A stretch of 64,000 nucleotides of DNA from the NCBI RefSeq assembly GCF_003013695.1, contig NZ_CP027792.1, positions 2,996,501-3,060,500 on the forward strand, read 5' to 3'. Under the pieces are notes generated by a model. The model searched no databases. It saw only the letters and a list, made by a program, of their open reading frames with translations, and was not told where the DNA came from. Of this stretch, positions 1-9,119 are shown in pieces. How positions within the stretch are numbered: the first letter of the stretch is position 1; every line of letters begins with the position of its first letter. The stretch is from Pulveribacter suum. GTDB lineage: Bacteria > Pseudomonadota > Gammaproteobacteria > Burkholderiales > Burkholderiaceae_C. Position numbers and translations under genes: made by a program.

Positions 1-66
1 GCCGCGCACGCGGCGCGCCTTGTCGTGCTCATCGACCGACTGAAAGCCGAAATGGGTGGTGTTCAT
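1..66 (-). CDS. ubiE: UbiE methyltransferase, 5' fragment
   Basis: Only the first 22 codons are in the window; the gene continues past the left edge on the minus strand. The residues read MNTTHFGFQSVDEHDKARRV, which is the characteristic N-terminus of UbiE, the SAM-dependent C-methyltransferase of ubiquinone and menaquinone synthesis. The ATG at 64-66 is the only in-frame start here; the ATG at 72-74 runs into a stop after two codons in another frame. The family call rests on this N-terminal signature alone. Its position just downstream of a DUF971 gene agrees with a pairing I know from other betaproteobacteria. Confidence 0.8.
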   Translation of the reverse strand, partial: MNTTHFGFQSVDEHDKARRVRG

Positions 67-160
67 GGCGTCATGCTAGGCGAGGGGTTGGCGGTGCGTA
101 CAGGGACAACCCCGCACCGGCGTGGGGCTTGTGTCGCTATCAGGTCACGGCGCGGCGGCG

Positions 161-577
161 TCAGTGCCCGCCGCAGCCGCCACCCGCCTTGGCGCGGGCC
201 TGCATGGGCGTGTCGCGGTCGGCACCGGCCTCGGCCAGGCGGCGCTCGTACTCGCGCATGAGCGCCTCCTGGTCGCGGCCGAGCTCATAAAGATAGGCCC
301 AGGTGTAGATGCCGCTGTCGTGCCCGTCGGAAAACGCCGGGCGCACGCCGTAGTGGCCCACCGGCTCCAGGTGCACCAGGGTGACCTGGCGCTTGCCGGT
401 CTGCAGCACCTCCTGGCCCGGCCCGTGGCCCTGCACCTCGGCCGAGGGCGAATACACGCGCAGCAGCTCGAAGGGGATGCGGAACACGGCGCCGTCATCG
501 AACGCCACCTCCAGCACGCGCGACTGTTCGTGCACGGTGATGGCCTGGGGCGTGGGGTTGTGATCGTGTTGTGCCAT
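161..577 (-). CDS. DUF971 (GBBH-like N-terminal domain) protein
   Basis: A 138-residue protein that is almost entirely a DUF971 domain, a fold also found at the N-terminus of gamma-butyrobetaine hydroxylase. It begins MAQHDHNPTPQAITVHEQSR and carries the family core in which a predicted beta strand ends in PFELLRVYSPSAEVQGHG. The C-terminus is Gly-rich with Cys and His (CGGH), which could bind a metal. No enzymatic function is established for the stand-alone family. The gene lies 94 nt upstream of ubiE in the same direction and may be cotranscribed with it. Family assignment is firm; function is not. Confidence 0.85.
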   Translation of the reverse strand: MAQHDHNPTPQAITVHEQSRVLEVAFDDGAVFRIPFELLRVYSPSAEVQGHGPGQEVLQTGKRQVTLVHLEPVGHYGVRPAFSDGHDSGIYTWAYLYELGRDQEALMREYERRLAEAGADRDTPMQARAKAGGGCGGH

Positions 578-603
578 GGATTCACCTCGTGCCTGGTTCA
601 GGG

Positions 604-659
604 CAAAAAATGCCGCCAGCGCTTAACTGGCAAGCGTCAGCAGCTATCAAAATGATTGC
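604..659 (+). repeat. Comamonadaceae-type intergenic repeat A, copy 1
   Basis: This copy has the shared core: an (A)GCGCTT arm, a CAAGCG arm and a CAGCTAT box followed by an A/T-rich stretch. The TCA at 647-649, the reverse complement of the HIT-family gene's TGA stop, lies inside the element, so the last codons of that gene are repeat-derived. It separates the HIT gene from the DUF971 gene. Confidence 0.75.
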
Positions 660-1180
660 GCCGGGGCGCCACCCCAGGCGGCCAGCCGCTCGCGCAGCGC
701 CTCGTGCAGCGCGGGCAGCCGCGCGGCCAGCTCGGCCTCGCGTTCGGGCTCGCGCGCGCGCTGGGGCGCGGCCCACAGGGGGGCGGGCCAGTGGCTGTCC
801 CAGGCGTGGCGGGCGATCACGTGCCAGTGCAGGTGCGGCACCACGTTGCCCAGGCTGGCCAGGTTGACCTTGTCCGGCTGCGCATGTTCGCGCAGGGCCT
901 GCTCGACCAGCGCCACGGCCTGCATGCAGTGCTGGCGCTGGCCCTCGGCGAGGTCGGAGAACTCGGCCACGTGCGCGTTCCAGACCACGCGGTAGAACGC
1001 CGGGAAGCCCGGCTCGTCCACGTGGATGACGCGCAGCTGCTCGCCGCGCCACAGCACCGTGCCGCCTTCAGCCGCGCACAAGGGGCAGTTCGAGCCGCCG
1101 CCGGGCCGCCCCAAGGCGGCGAGCGCCCCCTCGGGGGCCTGCAAGGACACGCCAGTGCCGAGCGTGGGGGCCGCAGTCAT
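647..1180 (-). CDS. HIT-family (histidine triad) hydrolase
   Basis: A 177-residue HIT protein. The signature is [10 protein letters not shown] near residue 125, where the middle histidine is the expected nucleophile for nucleotidyl phosphoramidate hydrolysis. An NCPLC pair near residue 32 could bind zinc. Substrates cannot be told from sequence. The ATG overlaps the TGA of the upstream DUF3683 gene by 4 nt (ATGA, 1177-1180), implying translational coupling. Roughly the first 30 residues are low-complexity (Ala/Gly/Pro) and precede the normal family start near the NCPLC motif; the underlying DNA resembles a repeat. The stop codon lies in repeat A. Confidence 0.88.
   Translation of the reverse strand: MTAAPTLGTGVSLQAPEGALAALGRPGGGSNCPLCAAEGGTVLWRGEQLRVIHVDEPGFPAFYRVVWNAHVAEFSDLAEGQRQHCMQAVALVEQALREHAQPDKVNLASLGNVVPHLHWHVIARHAWDSHWPAPLWAAPQRAREPEREAELAARLPALHEALRERLAAWGGAPAQSF
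1083..1145. repeat. Repeat-like GC-rich segment inside the HIT gene N-terminus
   Basis: The stretch contains GGCCGCCCCAAGGCGGC and then CCCCCTCGGGGGC, two short self-complementary blocks of a kind common in Comamonadaceae intergenic DNA. Here it is translated as the Ala/Gly/Pro-rich N-terminal extension of the HIT protein. No second full copy is present in this window, so calling it a repeat rests on general knowledge of the group. Confidence 0.4.
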
Positions 1181-4100
1181 ACCAGCACCCGCTCGATGCC
1201 GCCGGCGTTGGCGCGCTGCACGTACTCGGGCAGCCAGTTCTCGCCCAGGATCTGCCGCGCCATCTCGATGACGATGTAGTCGGCTTCGAGCAAGCCGTTT
1301 TGCAGGTCGCCCTGGTAGCGCGAGATGCCCTGCAGGCAGCTGGGGCAGCTGGTCAGGATCTTGATGTTGTCCTGCGCCCCCACGGCGCCGCTGGCGCGCA
1401 GCTGGGCCTCGCCCTTCCTGATCTCTTCTTCCTTGCGAAAGCGCACCTGCGTGGCCACGTCGGGCCGCGTCACGCCCAGCGTGCCCGACTCGCCGCAGCA
1501 GCGCTCGCTCTTCAAGACCTTGTCGCCCACCAGCGCGCGCACGGTCTGCATCGAGTCGCCCTGCTTCATGGGGTTGTGGCAGGGCTCGTGGTACAGGTAG
1601 CCGCCCTGGCCCGCGGGCAGCGTGATGCCCTTTTCCAGCAGGTATTCGTGGATGTCGATGATGCGGCTGCCGGGGAAGATCTTGTCGAACTGGTAGCCCT
1701 GCAGCTGGTCGTAGCAGGTGCCGCACGAGACCACCACCGTCTTGATGTCCAGGTAGTTCAGCGTGGTGGCCACGCGGTGGAACAGCACCCGGTTGTCGGT
1801 GATCATCTTCTCGGCGCGGTCGAACTGGCCGCTGCCGCGCTGCGGGTAGCCGCAGCACAGATAGCCCGGCGGCAGCACCGTCTGCACGCCGGCATGCCAC
1901 AGCATGGCCTGCGTGGCCAGGCCCACCTGGGAAAACAGCCGCTCGGAGCCGCAGCCCGGAAAGTAGAACACCGCCTCGCTGTCCGCCCGCGTTTCGGGGT
2001 TGCGGATGATGGGCACGTAGTCCTTGTCCTGGATGTCCAGCAGCGCGCGCGCCGTCTTCGTGGGCAGCCCGCCGGGCAGCTTCTTGTTCACGAAGTGGAT
2101 GACCTGCTCCTTGAGGGGCGCCGGCCCCACAGTGGCGGGCGGGTGCGCGGTCTGCTTGCGGGCCACGGCGGCCAGCACGTCCACCGCCAGGCGCTGGGCC
2201 TTGTAGCCCACGCCCACCATGCCGGCACGCAGCGCGCCAATGGTGCGCGGGTCGGTGGCGTTCAGCATGGTCATGGCCAGGGCGTTGCCCGGCCGCCAGC
2301 TCTTCTTGCCCATCTTGCGCAGCAGGTTGCGCATGTTCATGGTCACGTCGCCGAAGTCGATCTTCACCGGGCAGGGATTGAAGCACTTGTGGCACACGGT
2401 GCAGTGGTCGGCCACATCCTCGAACTCCTGCCAGTGGTGGCTGGAGATGCCCCGGCGCGTCTGCTCCTCGTACAAGAAGGCCTCGGCCAGCAGCGAGGTG
2501 GCCAGGATCTTGTTGCGCGGGCTGTACAACAGGTTGGCGCGCGGCACGTGGGTGGCGCACACCGGCTTGCACTTGCCGCAGCGCAGGCAGTCCTTGACGC
2601 TGGCGACGATGTCGCCGATGTCGCTCTGCTGCATGATCAGCGACTCATGCCCCATCAGCCCGAAGCTGGGCGTGTAGGCATTGGTCAGGTCGGCGAACAT
2701 CAGCGAGGTGCGCGAGCCTTTATGGGCCGAATCGGTCTGTAGCCCTTGTGCAGACTGCGCCAGCAGCTCCTGATTGCGTAGCAGCTTGCCGCGGTTGAAG
2801 TGCCCGTGCGGGTCCACCCGGCGCTTGTATTCGGCAAAGGGCGCCAGCTCCTCGTCGGTCAGAAATTCCAGCTTGGTGATGCCGATGCCGTGCTCGCCCG
2901 AAATCACCCCGTCCAGGCTGCGCGCCAGCACCATGATGCGCGCCACCGCCTCGTGCGCCGTCTGCAGCATCTCGTAGTCATCGCTGTTGACGGGGATGTT
3001 GGTGTGCACATTGCCGTCGCCGGCGTGCATGTGCAGGGCCACCCACACACGGCCCTTGAGCACGCGCTGGTGGATGGCATCCAGCTGCTCCAGGATCGGC
3101 TGGAAGGGGGCGCCGGCGAAGAGGGTCGCCAGGGGCTTCCTGATCTGCGCCTTCCAGCTGGCGCGCAGCGTGTGGTCCTGCAATTGCGGGAACAGCACCT
3201 CCACGTTGTCCAGCCACTCTGCCCAAGTCTGGCGCACCTCTTCGACCAGGGCGCGGGCCTGGGCCACGCGGTCACCCAGCAGCTCGGCGGCGGGGATGCC
3301 GGCGGCGTCGTCCTGTTTACCCAGCGGCAGCTTGCCCTGCGCCAGGAAGTCCTGCAGCTGCGCGCACAGCTTCAGCTTGTTGCGCAAGCTGAGCTCGATG
3401 TTGATGCGCTCGATGCCGTCCGTGTACTCCCACATGCGCGGCAGCGGGATGACCACGTCCTCGTTGATCTTGAAGGCGTTGGTATGGCGCGAGATGGCCG
3501 CCGTGCGCTTGCGGTCGAGCCAGAACTTCTTGCGCGCCTCGGCGCTCACCGCCGTGAAGCCCTCGCCCGAGCGCGAGTTGGCGATGCGCACCACCTCGGC
3601 GGCGGCGCGCGCCACGGCGTCCTGGTCGTCGCCCACGATGTCGCCGATCAGCACCATCTTGGGCAGCCGGCCGTTGCCCTTCTTGGACTTGGTGGCGTAG
3701 CCCACGGCCTTGAGGTAGCGGTCGTCCAGGTGCTCCAGGCCGGCCAGCAGCACGCCGCTTTGCCGCTGCTCGGCAAACATGAAGTCCTTGATCTCCACGA
3801 TGCTGGGCACGGCGTCGCGGGCGTTGCCGAAGAACTCCAGGCAGACGGTGCGCGTGTGCTCGGGCATGCGGTGCACGATCCAGCGCGCGCTGGTGATCAG
3901 GCCGTCCGTGCCTTCCTTTTGCACGCCCGGCAGGCCCGACAGGAACTTGTCCGTCACGTCCTTGCCCAGGCCTTCCTTGCGAAAGGTCTTGCCGGGGATG
4001 TCCAGCCGCTCGGTGCGAATGGGAGTGCGACCGTCGGCCTCGTAGTACGCCAGCTCGAAGCTGGCAACCTCCGCGTCGTGGATCTTGCCCAGGTTGTGCG

Positions 4101-5106
4101 CGATGCGCGTGACCTCCAGCCACTGCCCCTGGGGCGTCACCATGCGCCAGCTGGCCAGGTTGTCCAGCGCCGTGCCCCACAGCACGGCCTTCTTGCCGCC
4201 GGCGTTCATAGCGATGTTGCCGCCGATGCACGAGGCCTCGGCGCTGGTCGGGTCCACCGCGAAGACGAAGCCGGCGGCTTCGGCCGCATCAGCCACACGC
4301 TGGGTGACCACGCCGGCCTCGGTCCAGACGGTGGCCACCTCCTGCTCCAGCCCGGGCAGGCGGCGCATCTCCACCGCCGTCATGGCTTCGAGCTTTTCGG
4401 TGTTGATGACGGCGCTGCGCCAGGTCAGCGGAATGGCGCCGCCCGTGTAGCCGGTGCCGCCGCCGCGCGGGATGATGGTCAGCTCCAGCTCGATGCAGGC
4501 CTTGACCAGCTGCGCCATCTCGGCCTCGGTGTCGGGCGTGAGCACCACGAAGGGGTATTCCACGCGCCAGTCGGTGGCGTCCGTCACGTGCGACACGCGC
4601 GACAGGCCGTCGAACTTGATGTTGTCCTTGGCCGTCAGGCGGGCAAAGCGCTTTTGCGCTTCGCGGCGCATGCGCGCCACCTCGGCCAGCGTGCTGTCGA
4701 ACTCGGCGATGGCGCGCTGCGCGGCATCCACCAGCTGGCCCACGCGGCGGTCGCGCTCGGCGTCCTCGTGCGGCAGGCGGCGCTTTTCGATCTCGGCCAT
4801 GCGGTGGCGCAGGGCGTCCACCAGCAGCCGGCGCCGATCCGGGTTGTGCAGCAGGTCGTCCTGCAGGTAGGGGTTGCGCTGCACGACCCAGATGTCGCCC
4901 AGCACCTCATACAGCATGCGCGCGGAGCGGCCCGTGCGGCGCTCGCGGCGCAGCTCGTCCAGCACGGCCCAGGCCGGCTCGCCCAGCAGGCGGATGACGA
5001 TCTCGCGATCGGAAAACGAGGTGTAGTTGTACGGGATCTCGCGCAGCCGGGCGGTCTGCCCGCCCTGCGCGCCCTGCAGGGCCGCCAGCGCAATCGGAAC
5101 GTTCAT
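1177..5106 (-). CDS. DUF3683 FAD-linked oxidase / Fe-S oxidoreductase, 1309 aa
   Basis: A very large single-chain oxidoreductase. Visible in order: an N-terminal DUF3683 region (about 1-130); an FAD-binding type 4 domain with [11 protein letters not shown] near residue 215; an FAD-oxidase C-terminal domain with [10 protein letters not shown] near 700; two 4Fe-4S motifs, [11 protein letters not shown] near 838 and [12 protein letters not shown] near 903; and two CCG cysteine-rich domains, FPGCGSE near 1050 and RCCGESG near 1204. The layout resembles a fusion of GlcD-like and GlcF-like or LutA-like proteins, so oxidation of a 2-hydroxyacid such as D-lactate or glycolate with transfer to quinone is plausible. 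The substrate is unknown. I chose the ATG at 5104-5106, 30 codons inside the longest frame, because the upstream codons look non-coding. Confidence 0.85.
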   Translation of the reverse strand: MNVPIALAALQGAQGGQTARLREIPYNYTSFSDREIVIRLLGEPAWAVLDELRRERRTGRSARMLYEVLGDIWVVQRNPYLQDDLLHNPDRRRLLVDALRHRMAEIEKRRLPHEDAERDRRVGQLVDAAQRAIAEFDSTLAEVARMRREAQKRFARLTAKDNIKFDGLSRVSHVTDATDWRVEYPFVVLTPDTEAEMAQLVKACIELELTIIPRGGGTGYTGGAIPLTWRSAVINTEKLEAMTAVEMRRLPGLEQEVATVWTEAGVVTQRVADAAEAAGFVFAVDPTSAEASCIGGNIAMNAGGKKAVLWGTALDNLASWRMVTPQGQWLEVTRIAHNLGKIHDAEVASFELAYYEADGRTPIRTERLDIPGKTFRKEGLGKDVTDKFLSGLPGVQKEGTDGLITSARWIVHRMPEHTRTVCLEFFGNARDAVPSIVEIKDFMFAEQRQSGVLLAGLEHLDDRYLKAVGYATKSKKGNGRLPKMVLIGDIVGDDQDAVARAAAEVVRIANSRSGEGFTAVSAEARKKFWLDRKRTAAISRHTNAFKINEDVVIPLPRMWEYTDGIERINIELSLRNKLKLCAQLQDFLAQGKLPLGKQDDAAGIPAAELLGDRVAQARALVEEVRQTWAEWLDNVEVLFPQLQDHTLRASWKAQIRKPLATLFAGAPFQPILEQLDAIHQRVLKGRVWVALHMHAGDGNVHTNIPVNSDDYEMLQTAHEAVARIMVLARSLDGVISGEHGIGITKLEFLTDEELAPFAEYKRRVDPHGHFNRGKLLRNQELLAQSAQGLQTDSAHKGSRTSLMFADLTNAYTPSFGLMGHESLIMQQSDIGDIVASVKDCLRCGKCKPVCATHVPRANLLYSPRNKILATSLLAEAFLYEEQTRRGISSHHWQEFEDVADHCTVCHKCFNPCPVKIDFGDVTMNMRNLLRKMGKKSWRPGNALAMTMLNATDPRTIGALRAGMVGVGYKAQRLAVDVLAAVARKQTAHPPATVGPAPLKEQVIHFVNKKLPGGLPTKTARALLDIQDKDYVPIIRNPETRADSEAVFYFPGCGSERLFSQVGLATQAMLWHAGVQTVLPPGYLCCGYPQRGSGQFDRAEKMITDNRVLFHRVATTLNYLDIKTVVVSCGTCYDQLQGYQFDKIFPGSRIIDIHEYLLEKGITLPAGQGGYLYHEPCHNPMKQGDSMQTVRALVGDKVLKSERCCGESGTLGVTRPDVATQVRFRKEEEIRKGEAQLRASGAVGAQDNIKILTSCPSCLQGISRYQGDLQNGLLEADYIVIEMARQILGENWLPEYVQRANAGGIERVLV

Positions 5107-5216
5107 GGGAATCAACCTGGGGACGGGCGCGGCATGCACCCTCGTGGCTCGGGGGCTGGCGATTTTAAGCGACCCCCTCCAAAGATCCCGGCGCACCGCA
5201 GCCGGGCCAGCGTTTG

Positions 5217-5281
5217 CACTGAAAAACGGCCCAAACGCTTGATGGACAAGCGCTGGCAGCTATCACTTCAATAGCAATAGA
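5217..5281 (+). repeat. Intergenic repeat A, copy 2
   Basis: Contains CGCTTGATGGACAAGCGCTGG, then CAGCTAT, an A/T-rich spacer and ATAGCAA. It fills most of the gap between serA and the DUF3683 gene, both minus strand, and ends one base before the serA stop. A stem-loop from the CGCTT/AAGCG arms is possible. Confidence 0.8.
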
Positions 5282-6511
5282 TCAAAACAGCACCCGTGTG
5301 CGCAGCGTGCCCGGCACCTGGGCGAGCTTTTCCAGCGCCAGGTCGGAGGAGCGCGCATCCAGGTCAATCACCACGTAGCCGATGTCCTCGCGCGTCTGCA
5401 GGTACTGCGCGGCGATGTTGATGTGGTTGTCCGACAGGATGCGGTTGATCTGCGACAGCACGCCCGGCACGTTCTGGTGGATGTGCAGCAGGCGGTGCTT
5501 GCCCTCGTGGGCGGGCAGCGCCACCTCGGGAAAGTTGACCGACGAAGTGCTGGTGCCGTTGTCGCTGTAGCGGATGAGCTTGTGCGCCACCTCCAGGCCG
5601 ATGTTGGCCTGCGCCTCCACGGTGGAGCCGCCGATGTGCGGCGTGAGGATGACGTTGTCCAGCCCGCGCAGGGGCGAGACGAACTCGTCCTTGTTGCTCT
5701 TGGGTTCCTTGGGGAAGACGTCGATGGCCGCGCCCGCCAGGCGGCCGCTCCTGATGGCTTCGGCCAGCGGATCGATCTCCACCACCGTGCCACGCGAAGC
5801 GTTGATCAGGATGGCGCCGGGCTTCATGGCGGCGATCTCGGCGGCGCCCATCATCCACTGCGTGGAAGGCAGCTCGGGCACGTGCAGGCTGACGATGTCG
5901 GCCTCGGCCAGCAGCGCCGCCAGCGACGGCGCCTGGCGCGCATTGCCCAGCGGCAGCTTGGCCACCACGTCATGAAAGATCACGTGCATGCCCAGGCTTT
6001 CGGCCAGCACCGACAGCTGCGAGCCGATGGCGCCGTAGCCGACGATGCCCAGCGTCTTGCCGCGCGCCTCGAACGCGCCCTCCGCGCTTTTCAGCCAGCC
6101 GCCGCGGTGCGCCACGGCGTTCTTCTCGGCAATGCCGCGCAGCAGCAGGATGGCCTCGGCCAGCACCAGCTCGGCCACCGAGCGGGTGTTGGAGTACGGC
6201 GCGTTGAACACGGCAATGCCGCGCTCGCGTGCCGCCGCCAGGTCGATCTGGTTGGTGCCGATGCAAAACGCCCCGATGGCCACCAGCTTGGGCGCGGCGG
6301 CCAGCACCTCGGCGGTCAGCTGGGTGCGCGAGCGGATGCCCACGAAGTGCGCGTCCGCCAGCTTGTCCTTGAGCTCCTGGCCCTCCAGCGCCCCGGGCAG
6401 CCGCTGCACGTTGGTGTAGCCGGCAGCAGCCAGGGCCTCGACGGCGCAGGCGTGCACGCCTTCGAGCAGCAAAAACTTGATCTTGCTTTTGTCCAGGGAG
6501 GTCTTGGGCAT
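5282..6511 (-). CDS. serA: D-3-phosphoglycerate dehydrogenase
   Basis: A 409-residue protein, almost the same length as E. coli SerA. It catalyses the first step of serine synthesis, NAD-dependent oxidation of 3-phosphoglycerate. The dinucleotide-binding motif GIVGYGAIGS is near residue 157, the catalytic region and the HIGGSTVEAQ block follow, and a C-terminal ACT domain starts near residue 335 (RLLHIHQNVPGVLSQINRIL), consistent with serine feedback. The start at 6509-6511 (MPKTSLDKSK) matches the E. coli start well. It is divergent from ugpB across a 286-nt regulatory gap. Confidence 0.97.
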   Translation of the reverse strand: MPKTSLDKSKIKFLLLEGVHACAVEALAAAGYTNVQRLPGALEGQELKDKLADAHFVGIRSRTQLTAEVLAAAPKLVAIGAFCIGTNQIDLAAARERGIAVFNAPYSNTRSVAELVLAEAILLLRGIAEKNAVAHRGGWLKSAEGAFEARGKTLGIVGYGAIGSQLSVLAESLGMHVIFHDVVAKLPLGNARQAPSLAALLAEADIVSLHVPELPSTQWMMGAAEIAAMKPGAILINASRGTVVEIDPLAEAIRSGRLAGAAIDVFPKEPKSNKDEFVSPLRGLDNVILTPHIGGSTVEAQANIGLEVAHKLIRYSDNGTSTSSVNFPEVALPAHEGKHRLLHIHQNVPGVLSQINRILSDNHINIAAQYLQTREDIGYVVIDLDARSSDLALEKLAQVPGTLRTRVLF

Positions 6512-6568
6512 GGAGAAACACCGGTGGAGTTGCAGGGAGGCCATCATTGTGCAGTGCACAAATCCTTA

Positions 6569-6578
6569 CTGACGTCAG
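6569..6578. promoter_or_regulatory. Palindrome CTGACGTCAG upstream of serA
   Basis: A perfect 10-bp palindrome about 60 nt upstream of the serA start in the serA/ugpB divergent region. A second short dyad, GGGAC-ATAA-GTCCC, lies at 6609-6622. Either could be a regulator half-site pair; neither matches a site I recognise. Confidence 0.3.
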
Positions 6579-6626
6579 GCGATTGGCCGGCCGGGCCCGC
6601 GCCGCACAGGGACATAAGTCCCCTAC

Positions 6627-6655
6627 TTGTCAGCTTTGCGTAATGGAAGTGTCAC
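6627..6655 (+). promoter_or_regulatory. Candidate Pho box upstream of ugpB
   Basis: Three 7-bp units spaced exactly 11 bp apart: TTGTCAG (6627), GCGTAAT (6638) and GTGTCAC (6649). The known PhoB site is CTGTCAT repeated every 11 bp with an A/T-rich 4-bp linker. The outer units match at 5 of 7 positions, the middle one at 4 of 7. In E. coli the ugp operon belongs to the Pho regulon, so the site is where it would be expected. The -10 element is not obvious; GGTAAT about 22 nt downstream is the best I see. Confidence 0.5.
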
Positions 6656-6797
6656 AATTTGCACCTCCCGGGCGGCGGGTAATCCCCGTTGATGAGCGCT
6701 TTTTGCTGTGCCACAACGACATGTTCCCGTCACAAGGCGGCGCCACCATCGTGCGTTTTCGCCATCCGTCATTTCCCTAAAAAGGAGCTTTCACCCC

Positions 6798-8111
6798 ATG
6801 CAAGTCAAACATCTGGCACTGGCCGCCTCCATGCTCGCCGTCAGCTTTGCCGCTCAGGCGCAGACCGAGATCCAGTGGTGGCACTCGATGACAGCGGTCA
6901 ACAACGAGTGGGTCAATGACCTGGCCAAGCAGTTCAACGAAAGCCAGAAGGACTACCGCGTCGTGCCCACCTTCAAGGGCGTGTATGACGAAAGCATGAC
7001 AGCCGCCATCGCCGCCTTCCGCTCGGGCAATGCGCCGCACATCCTGCAGGTGTTCGAAGTGGGCACGGCCACCATGATGGCCAGCAAGGGCGCCACCGTG
7101 CCCGTGGGCAAGGTCATGAAGGACGCTGGCGCGGACTTCAACCCCGCCGGCTACATCCCTGCCGTCGCCGGCTACTACACCGCGCCCAGCGGCGAGATGC
7201 TGAGCATGCCGTTCAACAGCTCGACCACCGTCTTCTACATCAACAAGGACGCCTTCAAGAAGGCCGGCCTGAACCCGGACAAGGCGCCCGCCACCTGGCC
7301 CGAAGTGTTCGATGCCGCCAAGAAGCTCAAGGCCAGCGGCCACAGCTGCCCGATGACGCTGGCCTGGATGGGCTGGACGCAGCTCGAATCCTTCTCGGCC
7401 TGGCACAACGTGGAGTTCGCCACCGAGAAGAACGGCCTGTCCGCCAACGGCTACAAGGCACGCCTGAAGCTCAATTCGCCCCTGCACGTCAAGCACATCG
7501 ACAACCTGGCGCAGGCCGCCAAGAACGGCGAATTCGTCTACAAGGGCCGCGGCTCGGCCGCGCAGGCGTCGTTCACGTCGGGCGAGTGCGCCATGATCCA
7601 GACGTCCTCGGGCTTTTATGGCGACGTGGCCAAGAACGCCAAGTTCGCCTACGCCATCGCTCCCCTGCCCTACTACCCGGACGTGAAGGGTGCGCCGCAA
7701 AACACCGTGATCGGTGGCGCCTCGCTGTGGGTCATGGCCGGCAAGAAGGCCGAGGAGTACAAGGGCGTTGCCAAGTTCTTCGAGTTCCTGTCGCAGACCA
7801 AGGTGCAGGCCGCCAGCCACCAGCGCACGGGCTATCTGCCCATCACCATGGCCGCGTATGAGCTGACCGACAAGTCCGGCTTCTACCAAAAGAACCCCGG
7901 CACCGACGTCGCCGTGAACCAGATGGTGCGCAAGGTGACCGACAACTCGCGCGGCATCCGCCTGGGCAACTACGTGCAGATCCGCACCATCGAGGACGAA
8001 GAGCTCGAGCAGGTGTGGGCCGGCAAGAAGACGGCCAAGGAAGCGCTGGATTCCATCGTCAACCGCGGCAACGAACTGCTGACGCGTTTCGAAAAGTCCT
8101 ACAAGAAGTAA
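6798..8111 (+). CDS. ugpB: sn-glycerol-3-phosphate ABC transporter, periplasmic binding protein
   Basis: A 437-residue extracellular solute-binding protein of the UgpB family. A Sec signal peptide ends in AQA before QTEIQWWHSM (cleavage after about residue 21), and the mature start around IQWWHSM is typical of UgpB. A strong ribosome site (AAAGGAG, 6781-6787) lies 10 nt upstream of the ATG, which favours this start over an in-frame ATG at 6708. It is the first gene of ugpBAEC-ugpQ and captures glycerol-3-phosphate or glycerophosphodiesters. A hairpin with a T-run follows the stop. Confidence 0.96.
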   Translation: MQVKHLALAASMLAVSFAAQAQTEIQWWHSMTAVNNEWVNDLAKQFNESQKDYRVVPTFKGVYDESMTAAIAAFRSGNAPHILQVFEVGTATMMASKGATVPVGKVMKDAGADFNPAGYIPAVAGYYTAPSGEMLSMPFNSSTTVFYINKDAFKKAGLNPDKAPATWPEVFDAAKKLKASGHSCPMTLAWMGWTQLESFSAWHNVEFATEKNGLSANGYKARLKLNSPLHVKHIDNLAQAAKNGEFVYKGRGSAAQASFTSGECAMIQTSSGFYGDVAKNAKFAYAIAPLPYYPDVKGAPQNTVIGGASLWVMAGKKAEEYKGVAKFFEFLSQTKVQAASHQRTGYLPITMAAYELTDKSGFYQKNPGTDVAVNQMVRKVTDNSRGIRLGNYVQIRTIEDEELEQVWAGKKTAKEALDSIVNRGNELLTRFEKSYKK

Positions 8112-8186
8112 TCCCTGCCCGGCGCGCGCCGTGAGTGGCGCCCGCCGCGGCCGCGGCCCGCCCCCCCGCGCGGGCCGCTTCCTTTC

Positions 8187-8226
8187 CCGACGGCGGCACC
8201 CCGTGCGCCGGCGGTTTTTTGTTTTT
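8187..8226 (+). terminator. Hairpin with T-tract between ugpB and ugpA
   Basis: The arms CCGACGGCGGCAC and GTGCGCCGGCGG pair around CCC with one bulge and one mismatch, followed by TTTTTTGTTTTT up to 8226. It looks like an intrinsic terminator, yet ugpA starts 9 nt later on the same strand. Partial termination or 3'-end protection would leave more ugpB message than permease message, a common arrangement for binding-protein transporters. Confidence 0.65.
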
Positions 8227-8234
8227 GGACCGTC

Positions 8235-9116
8235 ATGGAAAAACGCGTACTTTTCCGCTCCGCCTGGCTGCCGTGGGTGCTGATCGCACCGCAGCTGGCC
8301 ATCATCATCGTGTTCTTCTTCTGGCCGGCCTGGCAGGCGGTGCTGCAGTCCTTCCAGATGGAAGACGCCTTCGGCATGAGCAAGGAGTGGGTGGGCCTGC
8401 AGAACTTCCAGCAGCTGCTCGATGACCCGTCGTACCTGAATTCCTTCAAGCGCACGGCGCTGTTTTCGATCCTGGTGGCCGGCAGCGGCATTGCGCTGGC
8501 GCTGGTGCTGGCGATCTTTGCCGACCGCATCGTGCGCTTTGCCATGGTCTACAAGACGCTGCTCATCGTGCCCTACGCCGTGGCGCCGGTGATCGCGGGC
8601 GTGCTGTGGGTGTTCCTGTTCTCACCCTCCATCGGCGTCATCACCTATTACCTGGGTGAGCTGGGCTACGGCTGGAACCACATGATGAACGACGGCCAGG
8701 CCATGGCGCTGATCGTCATCGCCTCGGTGTGGAAGCAGATCTCCTACAACTTCCTGTTCTTCCTGGCCGGGCTGCAGTCGATCCCGAAGGCGCTGATCGA
8801 AGCTGCCTCCATCGACGGCGCAGGCGCCTGGCGGCGCTTTTGGAACATCCAGCTGCCGCTGTTGTCGCCCACCACCTTCTTCCTGCTGGTCATCAACATC
8901 GTGTACGCGTTCTTCGACACCTTCGGCATCATCGACGCGGCCACGCAAGGAGGCCCTGGCCAGTCCACCTCCATCCTGGTCTACAAGGTCTATCAGGACG
9001 GCTTCAAGGCGCTGGACCTGGGCGGCTCGGCCGCGCAGTCGGTGATCCTGATGCTGATCGTGGTGGCGCTCACCGTGGTGCAGTTCCGCTATGTCGAGAA
9101 GAAAGTCCAGTATTAG
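8235..9116 (+). CDS. ugpA: Glycerol-3-phosphate ABC transporter permease
   Basis: A 293-residue inner-membrane permease with about six hydrophobic segments, starting MEKRVLFRSAWLPWVLIAPQ as UgpA proteins do. The EAA loop that contacts the ATPase is visible as EAASIDGAGAWRRFWNIQLP near residue 195. It pairs with UgpE to form the channel. It lies 123 nt after ugpB, with a hairpin between, and 168 nt before ugpE; that second gap holds a repeat element. Confidence 0.95.
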   Translation: MEKRVLFRSAWLPWVLIAPQLAIIIVFFFWPAWQAVLQSFQMEDAFGMSKEWVGLQNFQQLLDDPSYLNSFKRTALFSILVAGSGIALALVLAIFADRIVRFAMVYKTLLIVPYAVAPVIAGVLWVFLFSPSIGVITYYLGELGYGWNHMMNDGQAMALIVIASVWKQISYNFLFFLAGLQSIPKALIEAASIDGAGAWRRFWNIQLPLLSPTTFFLLVINIVYAFFDTFGIIDAATQGGPGQSTSILVYKVYQDGFKALDLGGSAAQSVILMLIVVALTVVQFRYVEKKVQY

Positions 9117-9119
9117 GAA

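Noticed and set aside
2800..5274. An 824-codon open frame on the plus strand
   Set aside because: It is antisense to the DUF3683 oxidoreductase gene, which has clear motifs on the other strand.
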